A stretch of DNA of 64,000 nucleotides from Rohdeia sp041398665. GTDB taxonomy: Bacteria; Planctomycetota; UBA1135; GCA-002686595. The notes below the pieces were generated by a model that did not search any database, was not told the DNA's origin, and saw nothing but the letters and a program-made list of their open reading frames with translations. Where the stretch lies: positions 93,337-157,336 of the forward strand of contig JAWKUH010000011.1 in NCBI GenBank assembly GCA_041398665.1, in the 5' to 3' direction. Position 1 is the stretch's first letter. Every line of letters starts with the position of its first letter. A program made the position numbers and the translations under genes. Of the stretch, positions 28,561 to 37,579 are shown piece after piece.

Positions 28561-30209
28561 TCGACTTCGCGAAGCGACCGGAGGAGCCCGCGCCGTCGAT
28601 CTGGTGGCTCGCGATCTTCGCGGCGGCCTGGCTCGGCGCGCTGTCGATCCAGCCGATGCCCGATCCGCGGGCGCCGAGCGAGTTCGACACCGCGAGTGCG
28701 TACCGGGAACTCGAGACGCTGTGCCTCGGCCCGCGCCTCGGCGGCAACGCGTACCACACCGCGGCGCTCGACCAGCTCGAGCAGCGGCTCGAGTCCGCGG
28801 GACACGGCGTCGAGCGCTTCGCCGGCCGGATCCTCGGACTGCCGATGGTCGATCTCGTGTGCGTCTCGGAGGGAACGGAGAGCACGGGCACGGTCCTCGT
28901 GATGGCGCACTACGACTCGCGCGCACCAGACTGCCCCGGCGCGAGCGACGACGGCATCGGGACGGTCGCGGCGCTCCAGATCTTCACGACGCTCGCCGCG
29001 GCACCGCACCGCAACGACCTCGTGCTCCTCCTCACCGACGGGGAGGAGCTCGGTCTGCACGGCGCGACGCTGTTCGTCGAGCGCCACCCGCTCGCGGTGG
29101 AGATCGACGCCGTCGTCAACCTCGAGTCGCTCGGCAACGGCGGTCCCGCGTGGCTGTTCGAGACCGGTCCCGAGGACGGGCGCTGGATCCGGCGCTTCGC
29201 ACGCGAGGCGCCGCTGCCGATCGGCGACTCGCTCGCCGAGTGGATCTACCGCACGGCGATGAAGCGCCGGAACACGGACTTCACGCGCTTCCGCGACCGC
29301 GGCGTCGGCGGCTTCAACTTCGCGAACGTCTGGGGCACGAAGGCCAACCACCAGGCCTTCGACACGCCGGCGAACCTCACGCTCGCGTCGCTGACGCACC
29401 TCGGCGAGAGCGGCCTCGCCGCGACGCGCATCCTCGTCGAGGAGAACCTCTCGGCGCCGAAGGAGGCGGAGCCCGCGTTCTTCGAGGTGCCCGGCATCGG
29501 CATGGTCGCGATCGCGCCGTGGCTGTCGAGCGCGCTCGCGTGGCTCGCCGTCGCCCTCGGCCTCGCCGTCGCGTGGCGCGGCGCGCGCACCTACGGCGCC
29601 TCGAGCGCGGTGTGGTCGCTGTGCGTCGGGCTCGGCGCTCTGCTCGCCGCGCTGGGTTGCTCGCTCGGCGCGTCGCACCTCGTCGCCGAGGTCGTCTCGT
29701 GGTTCGGACCCGAGCACGTCCCGACCGGCAACGAGACGAGCATGCGACTGTTCGCCGTCGGCGTCGGCCTCTTCTCGGGCGGCGTGTTCGCCGCCGTCGC
29801 CGCGCGCCTCGCGCGCTGCTTCGAGGTGTTCCTCGTGCCCTGGGCGATCGCGACGGTGTGGCTCGAACTCGTCACGCCGCTGTCGTCGCACGCCGCGTCG
29901 GTGCCGCTGCTCGTCACCGCCGTCGTCGCGCTCGCGCCGCGACCGCTGCGTCCGCTGCTCGCCGCGGCGGGACTGTCCTTCGTCGCGCTCTTCCTGGGTC
30001 CGCTGCTCCGGACGCTGCCGCAGATCATCAGCCAGCTCCTCACCCCCTCGACCCTCGCCGGCGCGTTCCCGAACGCCGCGCTCGTCGCCCTCCTGCTCGT
30101 GCCGTTCGGTCCCGCGCTGGCGAAGCGACCGCGCCTCGCCGTCGACGTCCTCGCCGTCGGCGGGGCGCTGCTCGCCTGGTGGGCCGTCGGTGACGCGCGC
30201 GGCTGGTAA
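28557..30209 (+). CDS. Membrane-anchored M28 zinc aminopeptidase
   Basis: 550 residues. An N-terminal membrane helix (IWWLAIFAAAWLGALSI) precedes an M28 catalytic domain with the di-zinc ligands His118 and Asp120 (MAHYDSRAP), Asp131/Asp132 (GASDDGIGT) and Glu163/Glu164 (TDGEELGLHGA). After about residue 300 come several hydrophobic segments, as in the ER-type/Fxna membrane M28 peptidases. Likely role: trimming peptides, perhaps the peptide part of glycopeptides, on the outer face of the membrane. ATGA overlap with the permease indicates tight co-expression. Confidence 0.88.
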   Translation: MIDFAKRPEEPAPSIWWLAIFAAAWLGALSIQPMPDPRAPSEFDTASAYRELETLCLGPRLGGNAYHTAALDQLEQRLESAGHGVERFAGRILGLPMVDLVCVSEGTESTGTVLVMAHYDSRAPDCPGASDDGIGTVAALQIFTTLAAAPHRNDLVLLLTDGEELGLHGATLFVERHPLAVEIDAVVNLESLGNGGPAWLFETGPEDGRWIRRFAREAPLPIGDSLAEWIYRTAMKRRNTDFTRFRDRGVGGFNFANVWGTKANHQAFDTPANLTLASLTHLGESGLAATRILVEENLSAPKEAEPAFFEVPGIGMVAIAPWLSSALAWLAVALGLAVAWRGARTYGASSAVWSLCVGLGALLAALGCSLGASHLVAEVVSWFGPEHVPTGNETSMRLFAVGVGLFSGGVFAAVAARLARCFEVFLVPWAIATVWLELVTPLSSHAASVPLLVTAVVALAPRPLRPLLAAAGLSFVALFLGPLLRTLPQIISQLLTPSTLAGAFPNAALVALLLVPFGPALAKRPRLAVDVLAVGGALLAWWAVGDARGW

Positions 30210-30212
30210 GCT
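30207..30212 (+). promoter_or_regulatory. Possible internal -10 element (TAAGCT) before the CBM9-like gene
   Basis: TAAGCT includes the TAA stop of the M28 gene and ends 7 nt before the GTG at 30220. It could be a promoter inside the operon, or a chance match created by the stop codon. Confidence 0.25.
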
Positions 30213-30219
30213 CCCGCGC

Positions 30220-31005
30220 GTGACGACGAAGGACGGTGCCCCCCGCCGCGAGGTCCCCGACTACGAACGCGGACTCGCGCCGCCGCAGCCGGCGCGCACC
30301 TACCGCTGCCGCCGGACGCCGCGACGGCTCGCGATCGACGGCGACCTCACGAAGCCGGAGTGGGCCACCGCTCCGTGGACGGATCTCTTCGTCGACATCG
30401 AGGGCGACCTGCGGCCCGCGCCGCGGTTCGCGACGCGCGCGAAGCTCCTGTGGGACGACGAGCGCCTCTACGTCGGCGCGGAGCTCGAGGAGCCCGACCT
30501 GTGGGCCACGCTCACCGAGCGCGACTCCGTGATCTTCCACGACAACGACTTCGAGGTCTTCCTCGACCCGTCGTGCGAGGGGCGCGGCTACTACGAGCTC
30601 GAGATCAACGCGCTCGGCACCGTGTGGGACCTCGTCCTGCGCGAGCCGTACCGCGCGGGCGGCCAGGCCGACTCCGTCTGGCGCATCGAAGGGCTCGAGA
30701 CCGCGGTGCGACTCGACGGCACGCTCACCGACCCGAGCGACCGCGACCGCGGCTGGACCGTCGAGATCGCGATGCCCTTCGCCGCGTTCGACGTGCACGC
30801 CGAGATGCGCGGCGAGCGTCCGCGCGCGCCGCGCCCCGGGGAACGCTGGGGCCTCGACTTCTCCCGCGTGCAGTGGGACCTCGAGGTCGAGGACGGTCGC
30901 TACCGCAAGATCGAGGGACGCAAGGAACACAACTGGGTCTGGTCCCCCATGGGCCTGATCGACATGCACCTGCCGCTGCGCTGGGGCTCGCTCGTGTTCG
31001 AGTGA
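30220..31005 (+). CDS. CBM9-like carbohydrate-binding domain protein
   Basis: 261 residues from GTG at 30220. An in-frame GTG at 30190 would overlap the upstream gene and is less likely. The domain starts at YRCRRTPRRLAIDGDLTKPE and continues with AKLLWDDERLYVGAELEEP, NDFEVFLDP, YYELEINALGTVWDLVLREP and GWTVEIAMPFAAF. This is the pattern of family 9 carbohydrate-binding-like domains (CBM9_2). No clear signal peptide. It probably binds sugars or aids a partner enzyme. The glycosylasparaginase gene follows 26 nt downstream. Confidence 0.82.
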   Translation: MTTKDGAPRREVPDYERGLAPPQPARTYRCRRTPRRLAIDGDLTKPEWATAPWTDLFVDIEGDLRPAPRFATRAKLLWDDERLYVGAELEEPDLWATLTERDSVIFHDNDFEVFLDPSCEGRGYYELEINALGTVWDLVLREPYRAGGQADSVWRIEGLETAVRLDGTLTDPSDRDRGWTVEIAMPFAAFDVHAEMRGERPRAPRPGERWGLDFSRVQWDLEVEDGRYRKIEGRKEHNWVWSPMGLIDMHLPLRWGSLVFE

Positions 31006-31019
31006 GACCGTCGCGAACG

Positions 31020-31024
31020 AGGAG
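31020..31024 (+). promoter_or_regulatory. Shine-Dalgarno site of the glycosylasparaginase gene
   Basis: AGGAG lies 7 nt before the ATG at 31032. It is one of the few clear ribosome-binding sites in the window and fixes this start. Confidence 0.6.
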
Positions 31025-31031
31025 AACCACC

Positions 31032-32087
31032 ATGAGCATCGACCGCCGCCGCTTCCTCCAGGCCTCCGCCGCGACCGCCGCGGCCGTGGGGCTCTCCCCC
31101 GCGAGCTTCGCGCGCACCGCTCCGACGGGCGAACACGCGCGCCCGGCCGGCGGTCCGATCGCGATCGCCTCCGGCAACGGTCTCGAGGCGGTGCGCCGCG
31201 CGGTGCAGCGCATGAACGAGGGCGTCGACCCGATGGACGCGATCGTCGAGGGCGTCGGCATCGTCGAGGCCGATCCGGAGGACACGAGCGTGGGCTACGG
31301 CGGGCTCCCGAACGCCGACGGCGTGGTGCAGCTCGACTCGTGCGTCATGCACGGACCGACGCACCGCGCGGGCTCGGTCGGCGCGCTCGAGGACACGATC
31401 CATGCGGCGCAGGTCGCGCTCGCCGTGCTCAAGCAGACCGACCACGTCATGCTCGTCGGCGAAGGAGCGACGCGCTTCGCGCGCGAACTCGGCTTCCCCA
31501 AGGTCGACATGCTGACGCCGAGGGCGCGCGCGGCCTGGCTGCGTTGGCGCGCGAACCTGAACCCCGACGACGACTACCTCGACGCTGACCAGCAGATCCA
31601 CTCCGACGGCGAGAAGGACGTGCCCTACACGACGGGCACGATCCACTGCTCGGGCCTGGCGGCGAACGGCGACAACGCCGGCGTGACGACGACGAGCGGG
31701 CTCAGCTACAAGATCCCCGGTCGGGTCGGCGACTCCCCCATCATCGGTGCCGGCAACTACTGCGACGGCGTCGTCGGTTCCGCCGGAGCGACGGGGCGCG
31801 GCGAGGCGGTCATCCAGGTGTGCGGCGCCTTCATGGCGGTGCGCGAGATGGAGGACGGTAGGTCGCCGACCGAGGCGTGCCTCGCGGTGCTGAAGCGCAT
31901 CGCGGACCGCACGAAGCGTCCGCACCTGCTCGACGCGAAGGGCCGACCGAACTTCGACGTCGTGATGTACGCGCTGCGCAAGGACGGCGCGTTCGGGTCG
32001 GCGAGCATGTTCGGCGACCGCACGTTCGCGGTGTGCGACGAGAAGGGCGCGCGGCTCGAGAAGTGCGCGGGACTGTTCGAACGCTGA
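31032..32087 (+). CDS. Tat-exported N4-(beta-N-acetylglucosaminyl)-L-asparaginase
   Basis: 351 residues. The N-terminus has a twin-arginine signal (DRRRFLQASAATAAAVGL). The body is an Ntn-hydrolase of the asparaginase-2/glycosylasparaginase family: IASGNGLEAVRRAVQRMNEG, VGYGGLPNADG, then the processing site YTTGTIHCSGLAANGDNAG, where Thr203 would become the new N-terminal nucleophile, and SYKIPGRVGDSPIIGAGNYC. The enzyme cleaves the GlcNAc-Asn bond that links N-glycans to protein. Neighbouring mannosidases, peptidase and sugar importer fit that substrate. Confidence 0.9.
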   Translation: MSIDRRRFLQASAATAAAVGLSPASFARTAPTGEHARPAGGPIAIASGNGLEAVRRAVQRMNEGVDPMDAIVEGVGIVEADPEDTSVGYGGLPNADGVVQLDSCVMHGPTHRAGSVGALEDTIHAAQVALAVLKQTDHVMLVGEGATRFARELGFPKVDMLTPRARAAWLRWRANLNPDDDYLDADQQIHSDGEKDVPYTTGTIHCSGLAANGDNAGVTTTSGLSYKIPGRVGDSPIIGAGNYCDGVVGSAGATGRGEAVIQVCGAFMAVREMEDGRSPTEACLAVLKRIADRTKRPHLLDAKGRPNFDVVMYALRKDGAFGSASMFGDRTFAVCDEKGARLEKCAGLFER

Positions 32088-32094
32088 AGCACGC

Positions 32095-34677
32095 GTGACC
32101 GACGACGAGCGTCTCGGCTGGTGCGCGATCGACCTCGCGGGCGCGGGCTGGACGCTCGTGCCCGGCGCGTCGAGCGCCGCGTCCCGCCCCGAGCTGCCCG
32201 CCGCGATCCCGGCCGAGGTGCCGGGCTGCGTTCACACCGAGCTCGTGCGCGCGGGACTGATCGAGAGACTCGAACGCACGGGCGACGGTCCGCACGTCGA
32301 CTGGATCGGACGGACCGCGTGGACGTGGCGCCGCGCCTTCGCCGTCGACGAGCGCAGCGCCGCGGCGCCGGACCTGGAGCTCGTGTTCGACGGGTTGCAG
32401 GGCGTGTGCGACGTCGTGCTCGACGGCCGCGTGCTGGGTCGCGCCGAAAACCAGTTCCGCACGTGGCGCTTCGACGTCGCGGGTGTCGGTGAGGGCGAGC
32501 ACGAGCTCGAGCTGCGCTTCGCGGACACCATGGCGTGGCTCGCGGAGCGCGATGCCGAGCGGCAGCTTCCGGGCTGGGGCGTCGGCCAGGACAAGGACGC
32601 GACCGGCGCGTGGCTGCGCGTCTCCCCCGTCGTGTTCGGCTGGGACTTCGCGCCGCGCGCCGTGACGTGCGGGCCGTGGAAGGGCGCGCGGCTCGAGGCG
32701 CTCGAACGCGCGCGGCTCGACGACGTGCGCGCGGAGCAGGAGCACCGCGCGGACGGGTCGGTCGTGGTGAGCGTCCGCGTCGCGCTGCGCGCCGTGATCG
32801 ACGAGCCGTTGCGCGTCGGGGCGCGGCTCGGGCGCTTGGGCGAGTTCGCGGACGACTCGGCGACGACGCGCGGCGCGGACGCGGTCGAGCTGCGCCTCGT
32901 CGTCGCCGTTCCCGAGCTCTGGTGGCCGAACGGCGAGGGCGAGCAGCCGCTGTACGACCTCGAGGTCCGACTCGCCCGCGAGGGCGGCGAGACGCTCGAC
33001 CGCCGCGCGCTCTCGATCGGCCTGCGCACGATCGAGCTCGTGCGCGAACCCGACGCGCACGGCGAGTCGTTCCTCTTCCGCGGCAACGGCCGCGACGTCG
33101 CGATCCGCGGGGCGAACGTCGTGCCGCCGCGCCTCTTCGACGCGGAGGTCGGTCCGGAGGACGAGGACGAGGTCCTGTGGGAGTGCTGGAGGGCGAAGCT
33201 GAACATGGTCCGCGTCTGGGGCGGCGGACCCTACGCGAGCGAGGCGTTCTACGACCTCTGCGACAGGTACGGCCTGCTCGTCTGGCAGGACCTCCCGTTC
33301 GCGTGCTGCACCTACCCCACCTTCGACGACGCGTTCCTCGCGAACGTCGAGGAGGAGCTGCGCGAGCAGTGCCGGCGGCTCCACCACCGCGCGTCGCTCG
33401 CGCTGCTGTGCGGCAACAACGAACTCGAGAACGGACTGTGCGCCGACGAGTGGACCGACCAGCGCATGAGCTGGCGCGACTACGCGCGCCTGTTCGACGA
33501 ACTCGCACCGCGCGTCGTCGCGGAGGAAGCGCCCGGCGTCGCGTGGTGGCCCGGCAGTCCGCACACGCCCGTCGGCGACCGCGCGAACTTCAACGACCTG
33601 CGCAGCGGCGACGCACACCTGTGGGACGTGTGGCACGGCGAGAAGCCGTTCGAGCACTTCCTCCTGTCGCGCCACCGCTTCGTGAGCGAGTTCGGCTTCC
33701 AGGCGCCGTCCGAGCCGACGGTCGTGCGTGACGAGGTCGGCGGCGACCTCACCCCCGCGAACCCCGCCGTGCGACGCCGCCAGCGCTCGAAGGACGGCGA
33801 CGCGCGCGTCGACCGCTACCTCGCGCGCGAGGGCATCGACGCGGCGACGCTCGACCCCGTGCGCCGCGCGCATCTCGCTCGCATCGTGCAGGCGCGCGGC
33901 ATGCAGCTCGCGATGGAGCACTTCCGGCGCGGGTGGCCGAGGTGCGGCGGCTTCCTGCTGTGGCAGCTGAACCAACCCTGGTTCGGCGACTCGTGGGCGG
34001 CGCTGGACGGGCCGCACTCCTCGCGTCCGCTGCAGTTCGTCCTCGGTCGCGCCGCCGAACCACGGCTCCTCTCGCTCGAACTCGACGCAGCGTCGGGCGC
34101 GCGGAAACTCCGCGGACACCTGACGTGCAACGATCCCGAGATCCTCGAGCGCGAGCCGGCGCGCATCCGGTGGCGGTCGAGCGTCGCCCGCATCGACGGG
34201 GCGTACGGAGGTCCGGAGCGCCCGCTCGAGGGTGAGGTGACGGAGGTGACGGGAACGACTCGGCTCTTCGAGGTCGACCTCGCGTCGTGGCTGGACGACC
34301 ACGGCCTCGCTCCCGAGGAAGCCGTCGTCGAACTCGCGGTGTCGGGGGACGCGCCCTACTGGAGCGCCGAACTCGTCCCCGCCCCCCTCGGTCGGTGGCG
34401 CATCCGCGACCCGAAGTCACGCGTCGTGAACTGCGAGAGGATCGAGGGCGTCGACGACGCGACCTACGTCGTCGAGTTCGAGTGCGAGGGCCCGGCCTGG
34501 TACCCGACGGTCTTCCACGAGCGCTTCGCCGTCGAGACGCCGTTCGTCGACGAACCTCGCGTGGAGTCCGACGACGTCGCCGGCATCGCGGTCTTCGCCC
34601 GGGGCGCGAAGGACGCCGCCGACCTGCTCGACGGCCTGCGCATCCTCACGCTGCACGACCTCCTGGGTCGCGCGTGA
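32095..34677 (+). CDS. Beta-mannosidase, glycoside hydrolase family 2
   Basis: 860 residues from GTG at 32095, 7 nt after the previous stop. N-terminal sugar-binding domain (IPAEVPGCVHTELVRAGLI, WIGRTAWTWRRAF), immunoglobulin-like domain, then a TIM barrel. The acid/base is Glu443 in CGNNELENG and the nucleophile Glu532 in FVSEFGFQAP, as in GH2 beta-mannosidases. LNMVRVWGGGPYASEAFYDL is also typical. It cleaves the Man-beta-1,4-GlcNAc bond in the N-glycan core or in mannan oligosaccharides. No signal peptide, so cytoplasmic. Convergent with the DUF1573-type gene, 12 nt away. Confidence 0.92.
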   Translation: MTDDERLGWCAIDLAGAGWTLVPGASSAASRPELPAAIPAEVPGCVHTELVRAGLIERLERTGDGPHVDWIGRTAWTWRRAFAVDERSAAAPDLELVFDGLQGVCDVVLDGRVLGRAENQFRTWRFDVAGVGEGEHELELRFADTMAWLAERDAERQLPGWGVGQDKDATGAWLRVSPVVFGWDFAPRAVTCGPWKGARLEALERARLDDVRAEQEHRADGSVVVSVRVALRAVIDEPLRVGARLGRLGEFADDSATTRGADAVELRLVVAVPELWWPNGEGEQPLYDLEVRLAREGGETLDRRALSIGLRTIELVREPDAHGESFLFRGNGRDVAIRGANVVPPRLFDAEVGPEDEDEVLWECWRAKLNMVRVWGGGPYASEAFYDLCDRYGLLVWQDLPFACCTYPTFDDAFLANVEEELREQCRRLHHRASLALLCGNNELENGLCADEWTDQRMSWRDYARLFDELAPRVVAEEAPGVAWWPGSPHTPVGDRANFNDLRSGDAHLWDVWHGEKPFEHFLLSRHRFVSEFGFQAPSEPTVVRDEVGGDLTPANPAVRRRQRSKDGDARVDRYLAREGIDAATLDPVRRAHLARIVQARGMQLAMEHFRRGWPRCGGFLLWQLNQPWFGDSWAALDGPHSSRPLQFVLGRAAEPRLLSLELDAASGARKLRGHLTCNDPEILEREPARIRWRSSVARIDGAYGGPERPLEGEVTEVTGTTRLFEVDLASWLDDHGLAPEEAVVELAVSGDAPYWSAELVPAPLGRWRIRDPKSRVVNCERIEGVDDATYVVEFECEGPAWYPTVFHERFAVETPFVDEPRVESDDVAGIAVFARGAKDAADLLDGLRILTLHDLLGRA

Positions 34678-34689
34678 CGACGCACCGCC

Positions 34690-36078
34690 TCAGCGCACGA
34701 GCGCCGAGAACGGCAGCCGCAGCTCGGGCAGCGACGGGTGGCCGAGCTCCACGACGAACGCGCCGCGCACCGGACCGGTCGGGCCGTCGGCGGACGGTTC
34801 GAAGTCGACGACGAGGTCGCGCGCTCCGTCCTCCTGCGCCTCGACGCGCCAGGTGAGCCAGAGCGGCGGCAGGTCCTGCGGCCCGATCTTCGCGCCGTCC
34901 TCGAGCGTCACGGTGAACGGCCCCTGCGGCACCCAGTCGTCGCGATGGACGAAGCGGTAGCGGCGGACGACGCGCTCGCCGGCCGGCGTCGCCGGCAGGA
35001 ACACGCTCGCCAGGGCGCGCTGCGAACCGTCGGGCTGGACCATCGCGATGCCGACGGGCAACTGCGTGGCGTAGCCCAGTTCGAGCGACCGGATCCACGT
35101 GTGGCTGCCGCCGCCGTCGGGCTCGTCCGCCGTCGTGATCTCGATCGGCACGTGGTAGAGCTGCAGCGTGAGGACGCGCGGCGCCGTGCCCAGGATCTCG
35201 ACGCGGACGTCGTAGGACTTGGCGAAGCCGTCCGCGTCGGGATCGACCGGGCGCGAGACGAGTCGCACGTGGCGCGGGAGCGACGAGTCGTCGATCACGG
35301 CACGGAAGCGCTCGGCGAGCGGCGTGGTGATCCGCGCCCGACCCTGCGCACGACTGCCGAGGACCGCGTCCTGGACCTGGAGTCCGAGCGGCGGCTCGAC
35401 CGTGAAGATCGGTTGGACGTTGGTGACGATCGTGAACTTGAGGGGTCGCGTCGCACCGACGTAGTCGACGATGCCGTCGAGCTGCAGCGGTCCCGAGCGT
35501 CCCGTGGTGTCGAGCTGGACCTGAACCTCGAGTTCCTCCCCCGGCGCGACGGAGTCGCCCGGGAAGAACTGCGCGCCGCGCTCGTCGCCGCGGAGGCGGA
35601 AGCAGGCGACGTCGACGCAGTGGCACGAGCCCTCGAGTCGCGTGATGCGCACGGAGCGGCGCGAACCGTTGCGGATCCGGCGGGTCGAGTTGATCGGCTC
35701 GCCCTCGACGAAGCGTCCCGCCTTGTACGTGCGCGCGCCGCGCTCGAACTCGAGGAGCCCGTCCTCCGTGCGTTCGAGCTCGCGTGCACCGGGGAGCGCG
35801 GGCGGGACCGGCAGCTCGGTGCGGACGAGCGACAGCACGGCGTTCGTCCGCAGGTCCGCGCCTTCCTTCTCCGGGAGTTCGGCGAAGTCGCCGAAGTCGG
35901 GCGTCACGACGACGGGCGCGCCCCGGTCGAGCCCGGAGATCTCCTGCGCGATGCGCGCGATCTCGGCGTCGTCCGGGGGCGTGGGGTCCGATCCGTCGCC
36001 GCAGGACGCGACGAGCGCGAGGAGCGCCGCGAGGGCGGACCGCGGGACGTGCGCCGCTGTTCCGGTGATCGCGCGCAT
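34690..36078 (-). CDS. DUF1573-type lipoprotein, fourth of a tandem set
   Basis: 462 residues. ATG at 36078 overlaps the previous stop (TGATG). Signal peptide with lipobox (ALLALVASC), then a region with the DUF1573 hallmark: a paired-Cys motif SCHCVDVACFRL in a segment starting GRFVEGEPINSTRRIRNGS. Further immunoglobulin-like (ASPM/Hydin-like) beta domains follow. The C-terminus ends GAFVVELGHPSLPELRLPFS, the same ending as the two upstream paralogues. Likely a structural or ligand-binding envelope protein. Function not established. Confidence 0.75.
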   Translation of the reverse strand: MRAITGTAAHVPRSALAALLALVASCGDGSDPTPPDDAEIARIAQEISGLDRGAPVVVTPDFGDFAELPEKEGADLRTNAVLSLVRTELPVPPALPGARELERTEDGLLEFERGARTYKAGRFVEGEPINSTRRIRNGSRRSVRITRLEGSCHCVDVACFRLRGDERGAQFFPGDSVAPGEELEVQVQLDTTGRSGPLQLDGIVDYVGATRPLKFTIVTNVQPIFTVEPPLGLQVQDAVLGSRAQGRARITTPLAERFRAVIDDSSLPRHVRLVSRPVDPDADGFAKSYDVRVEILGTAPRVLTLQLYHVPIEITTADEPDGGGSHTWIRSLELGYATQLPVGIAMVQPDGSQRALASVFLPATPAGERVVRRYRFVHRDDWVPQGPFTVTLEDGAKIGPQDLPPLWLTWRVEAQEDGARDLVVDFEPSADGPTGPVRGAFVVELGHPSLPELRLPFSALVR

Positions 36079-37550
36079 CAGGATCCGCCGGGCACCGCGC
36101 ACAGGCCCGAGAAGGGAACCTCGACGACCGGCCGCGAGGGGTGTCCCGTCTCGAACAGCACGCGGCCCTGGAAGGGCCCCGCGAGTTCCGCCGGCAACCC
36201 GTCGAGATCGAAGGTGAGCCGCCACTCGCGTCCGTCGTCGGTCTCCACGAACGAGGCGTGCAGATGCTCGTCGAGCTTCGCGGTGTCGCCCTTGCTGAGG
36301 CCCCACTCGACGGTGAGCTTCGGCTCCTCCGTGACGCGCCGGTCGTCGGTGAACTCGACGTCGATCGACTTCGACACGGACGTCCCGGGCTTGAACACGC
36401 CGAAGGCGATGTGGTTCGGCGTCGCGAGCACGGGCGGGACGACGGTCACCGCGAGGATGACCCGTTGCACGTAGGTCGAGGGCTCCGCGGAGGACGTGCG
36501 CTGCACGTCGTCCTCGCTCGTGTCGTCGACGACCTCGGCGAGCGAGTGCTCGGCCGCGTCGAACGCCGGGAGCGGCACGTCGGACCGGAGTTCGAAGCCC
36601 CAGGGGCGGTCGACGGTCTCGGGGATGTCGGGACCGACCGTCACGACGAGGTGCCACTTCGCGCTGCGTCCGTTCTCGTCGGGATCGACCGGTTCGAGCG
36701 TCGGGTGGACGAACGACGCGACCTGCTCGGGATCGATGCTGAGCATGACGTGTCGACCGTCGACGACCTGGACGTCGAGGTGGCCCGTCGCGGACTGGCC
36801 GCGGCGGAGCTTGCCGAGCGGGATCGAACCGCGGTCGGGCTGCGTCGTGAAGAACGGGTGGACGTCCGCGCCGAGACCGAGCTTCGTCGCGCCGACGCCG
36901 CCGCTGTGCAGCAGGGTCACCTGGTGACGCATGTGTCCGCGCTGGAGCACGGTCTTGAGTCCGGCGCGCACGCCGAGTCGCGCTCCCGGGGGGAGCGGCG
37001 TCCCGAGTTCGTACACGTGGTGCCCGCCCTCCTCGTCGATGACGGAGAGGTTCGAGACGGTGCACTTGCAGGTCGTCGTCGCCTTGTCGACGACGACGGG
37101 TTCGTCGCCCGTGTTCTCGAGGACGAACTCGTACTCGAGGGGCTCGCCCTCGAGCACCGGACCGAAGTCGTGCTCGAACTCGCCGTCGACCGGGACCAGC
37201 GTGTGCACGAACAGCTCGGGCGACTCGACGGGCGGGGTGGTCGTCCGACCGTCGAGGCGCAGCCCGGTGAGCGGCGCCGCTCCTTCGAGCGTGCGCATGT
37301 GGCCCGTGCCGGAGGCGGAGCTCGCCGCCGTCGGCGCGTCGACGCCCGTCGTCGTCGCGGCGACGTCGACGGTCTCCGCGGCCGTGCGGTCCTCGGCGAC
37401 CTTCGCGCCGTCGCCCTCGGGCTCCGACGCCGCGCGCGGACCGGCCTCGACCGGGCGCGCGCCGCTCCCACCGTCCCCGCACGCGGCGAGTGCGAGGGCG
37501 GCGGCGATCCCCGCGGCGAGGCGCCCGACCGTCGTCCTGCTGGTTCGCAT
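36078..37550 (-). CDS. DUF1573-type lipoprotein, third of a tandem set
   Basis: 490 residues. Signal and lipobox (LALAACGDGG), an Ala/Thr/Glu-rich linker to about residue 95, then the DUF1573 domain EFEHDFGPVLEGEPLEYEFV with the motif TTCKCTVSNL. Two or more beta-sandwich domains follow, including PNHIAFGVFKPGTSVSKSI. The ending LFETGHPSRPVVEVPFSGL matches the neighbours. The ATG overlaps nothing upstream. The gap to the second gene is 29 nt. It is outer-surface or periplasmic by its signal. Confidence 0.78.
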   Translation of the reverse strand: MRTSRTTVGRLAAGIAAALALAACGDGGSGARPVEAGPRAASEPEGDGAKVAEDRTAAETVDVAATTTGVDAPTAASSASGTGHMRTLEGAAPLTGLRLDGRTTTPPVESPELFVHTLVPVDGEFEHDFGPVLEGEPLEYEFVLENTGDEPVVVDKATTTCKCTVSNLSVIDEEGGHHVYELGTPLPPGARLGVRAGLKTVLQRGHMRHQVTLLHSGGVGATKLGLGADVHPFFTTQPDRGSIPLGKLRRGQSATGHLDVQVVDGRHVMLSIDPEQVASFVHPTLEPVDPDENGRSAKWHLVVTVGPDIPETVDRPWGFELRSDVPLPAFDAAEHSLAEVVDDTSEDDVQRTSSAEPSTYVQRVILAVTVVPPVLATPNHIAFGVFKPGTSVSKSIDVEFTDDRRVTEEPKLTVEWGLSKGDTAKLDEHLHASFVETDDGREWRLTFDLDGLPAELAGPFQGRVLFETGHPSRPVVEVPFSGLCAVPGGS

Positions 37551-37579
37551 CGTGAGCCTGGTCCCCCGCGCCGCGCGCG

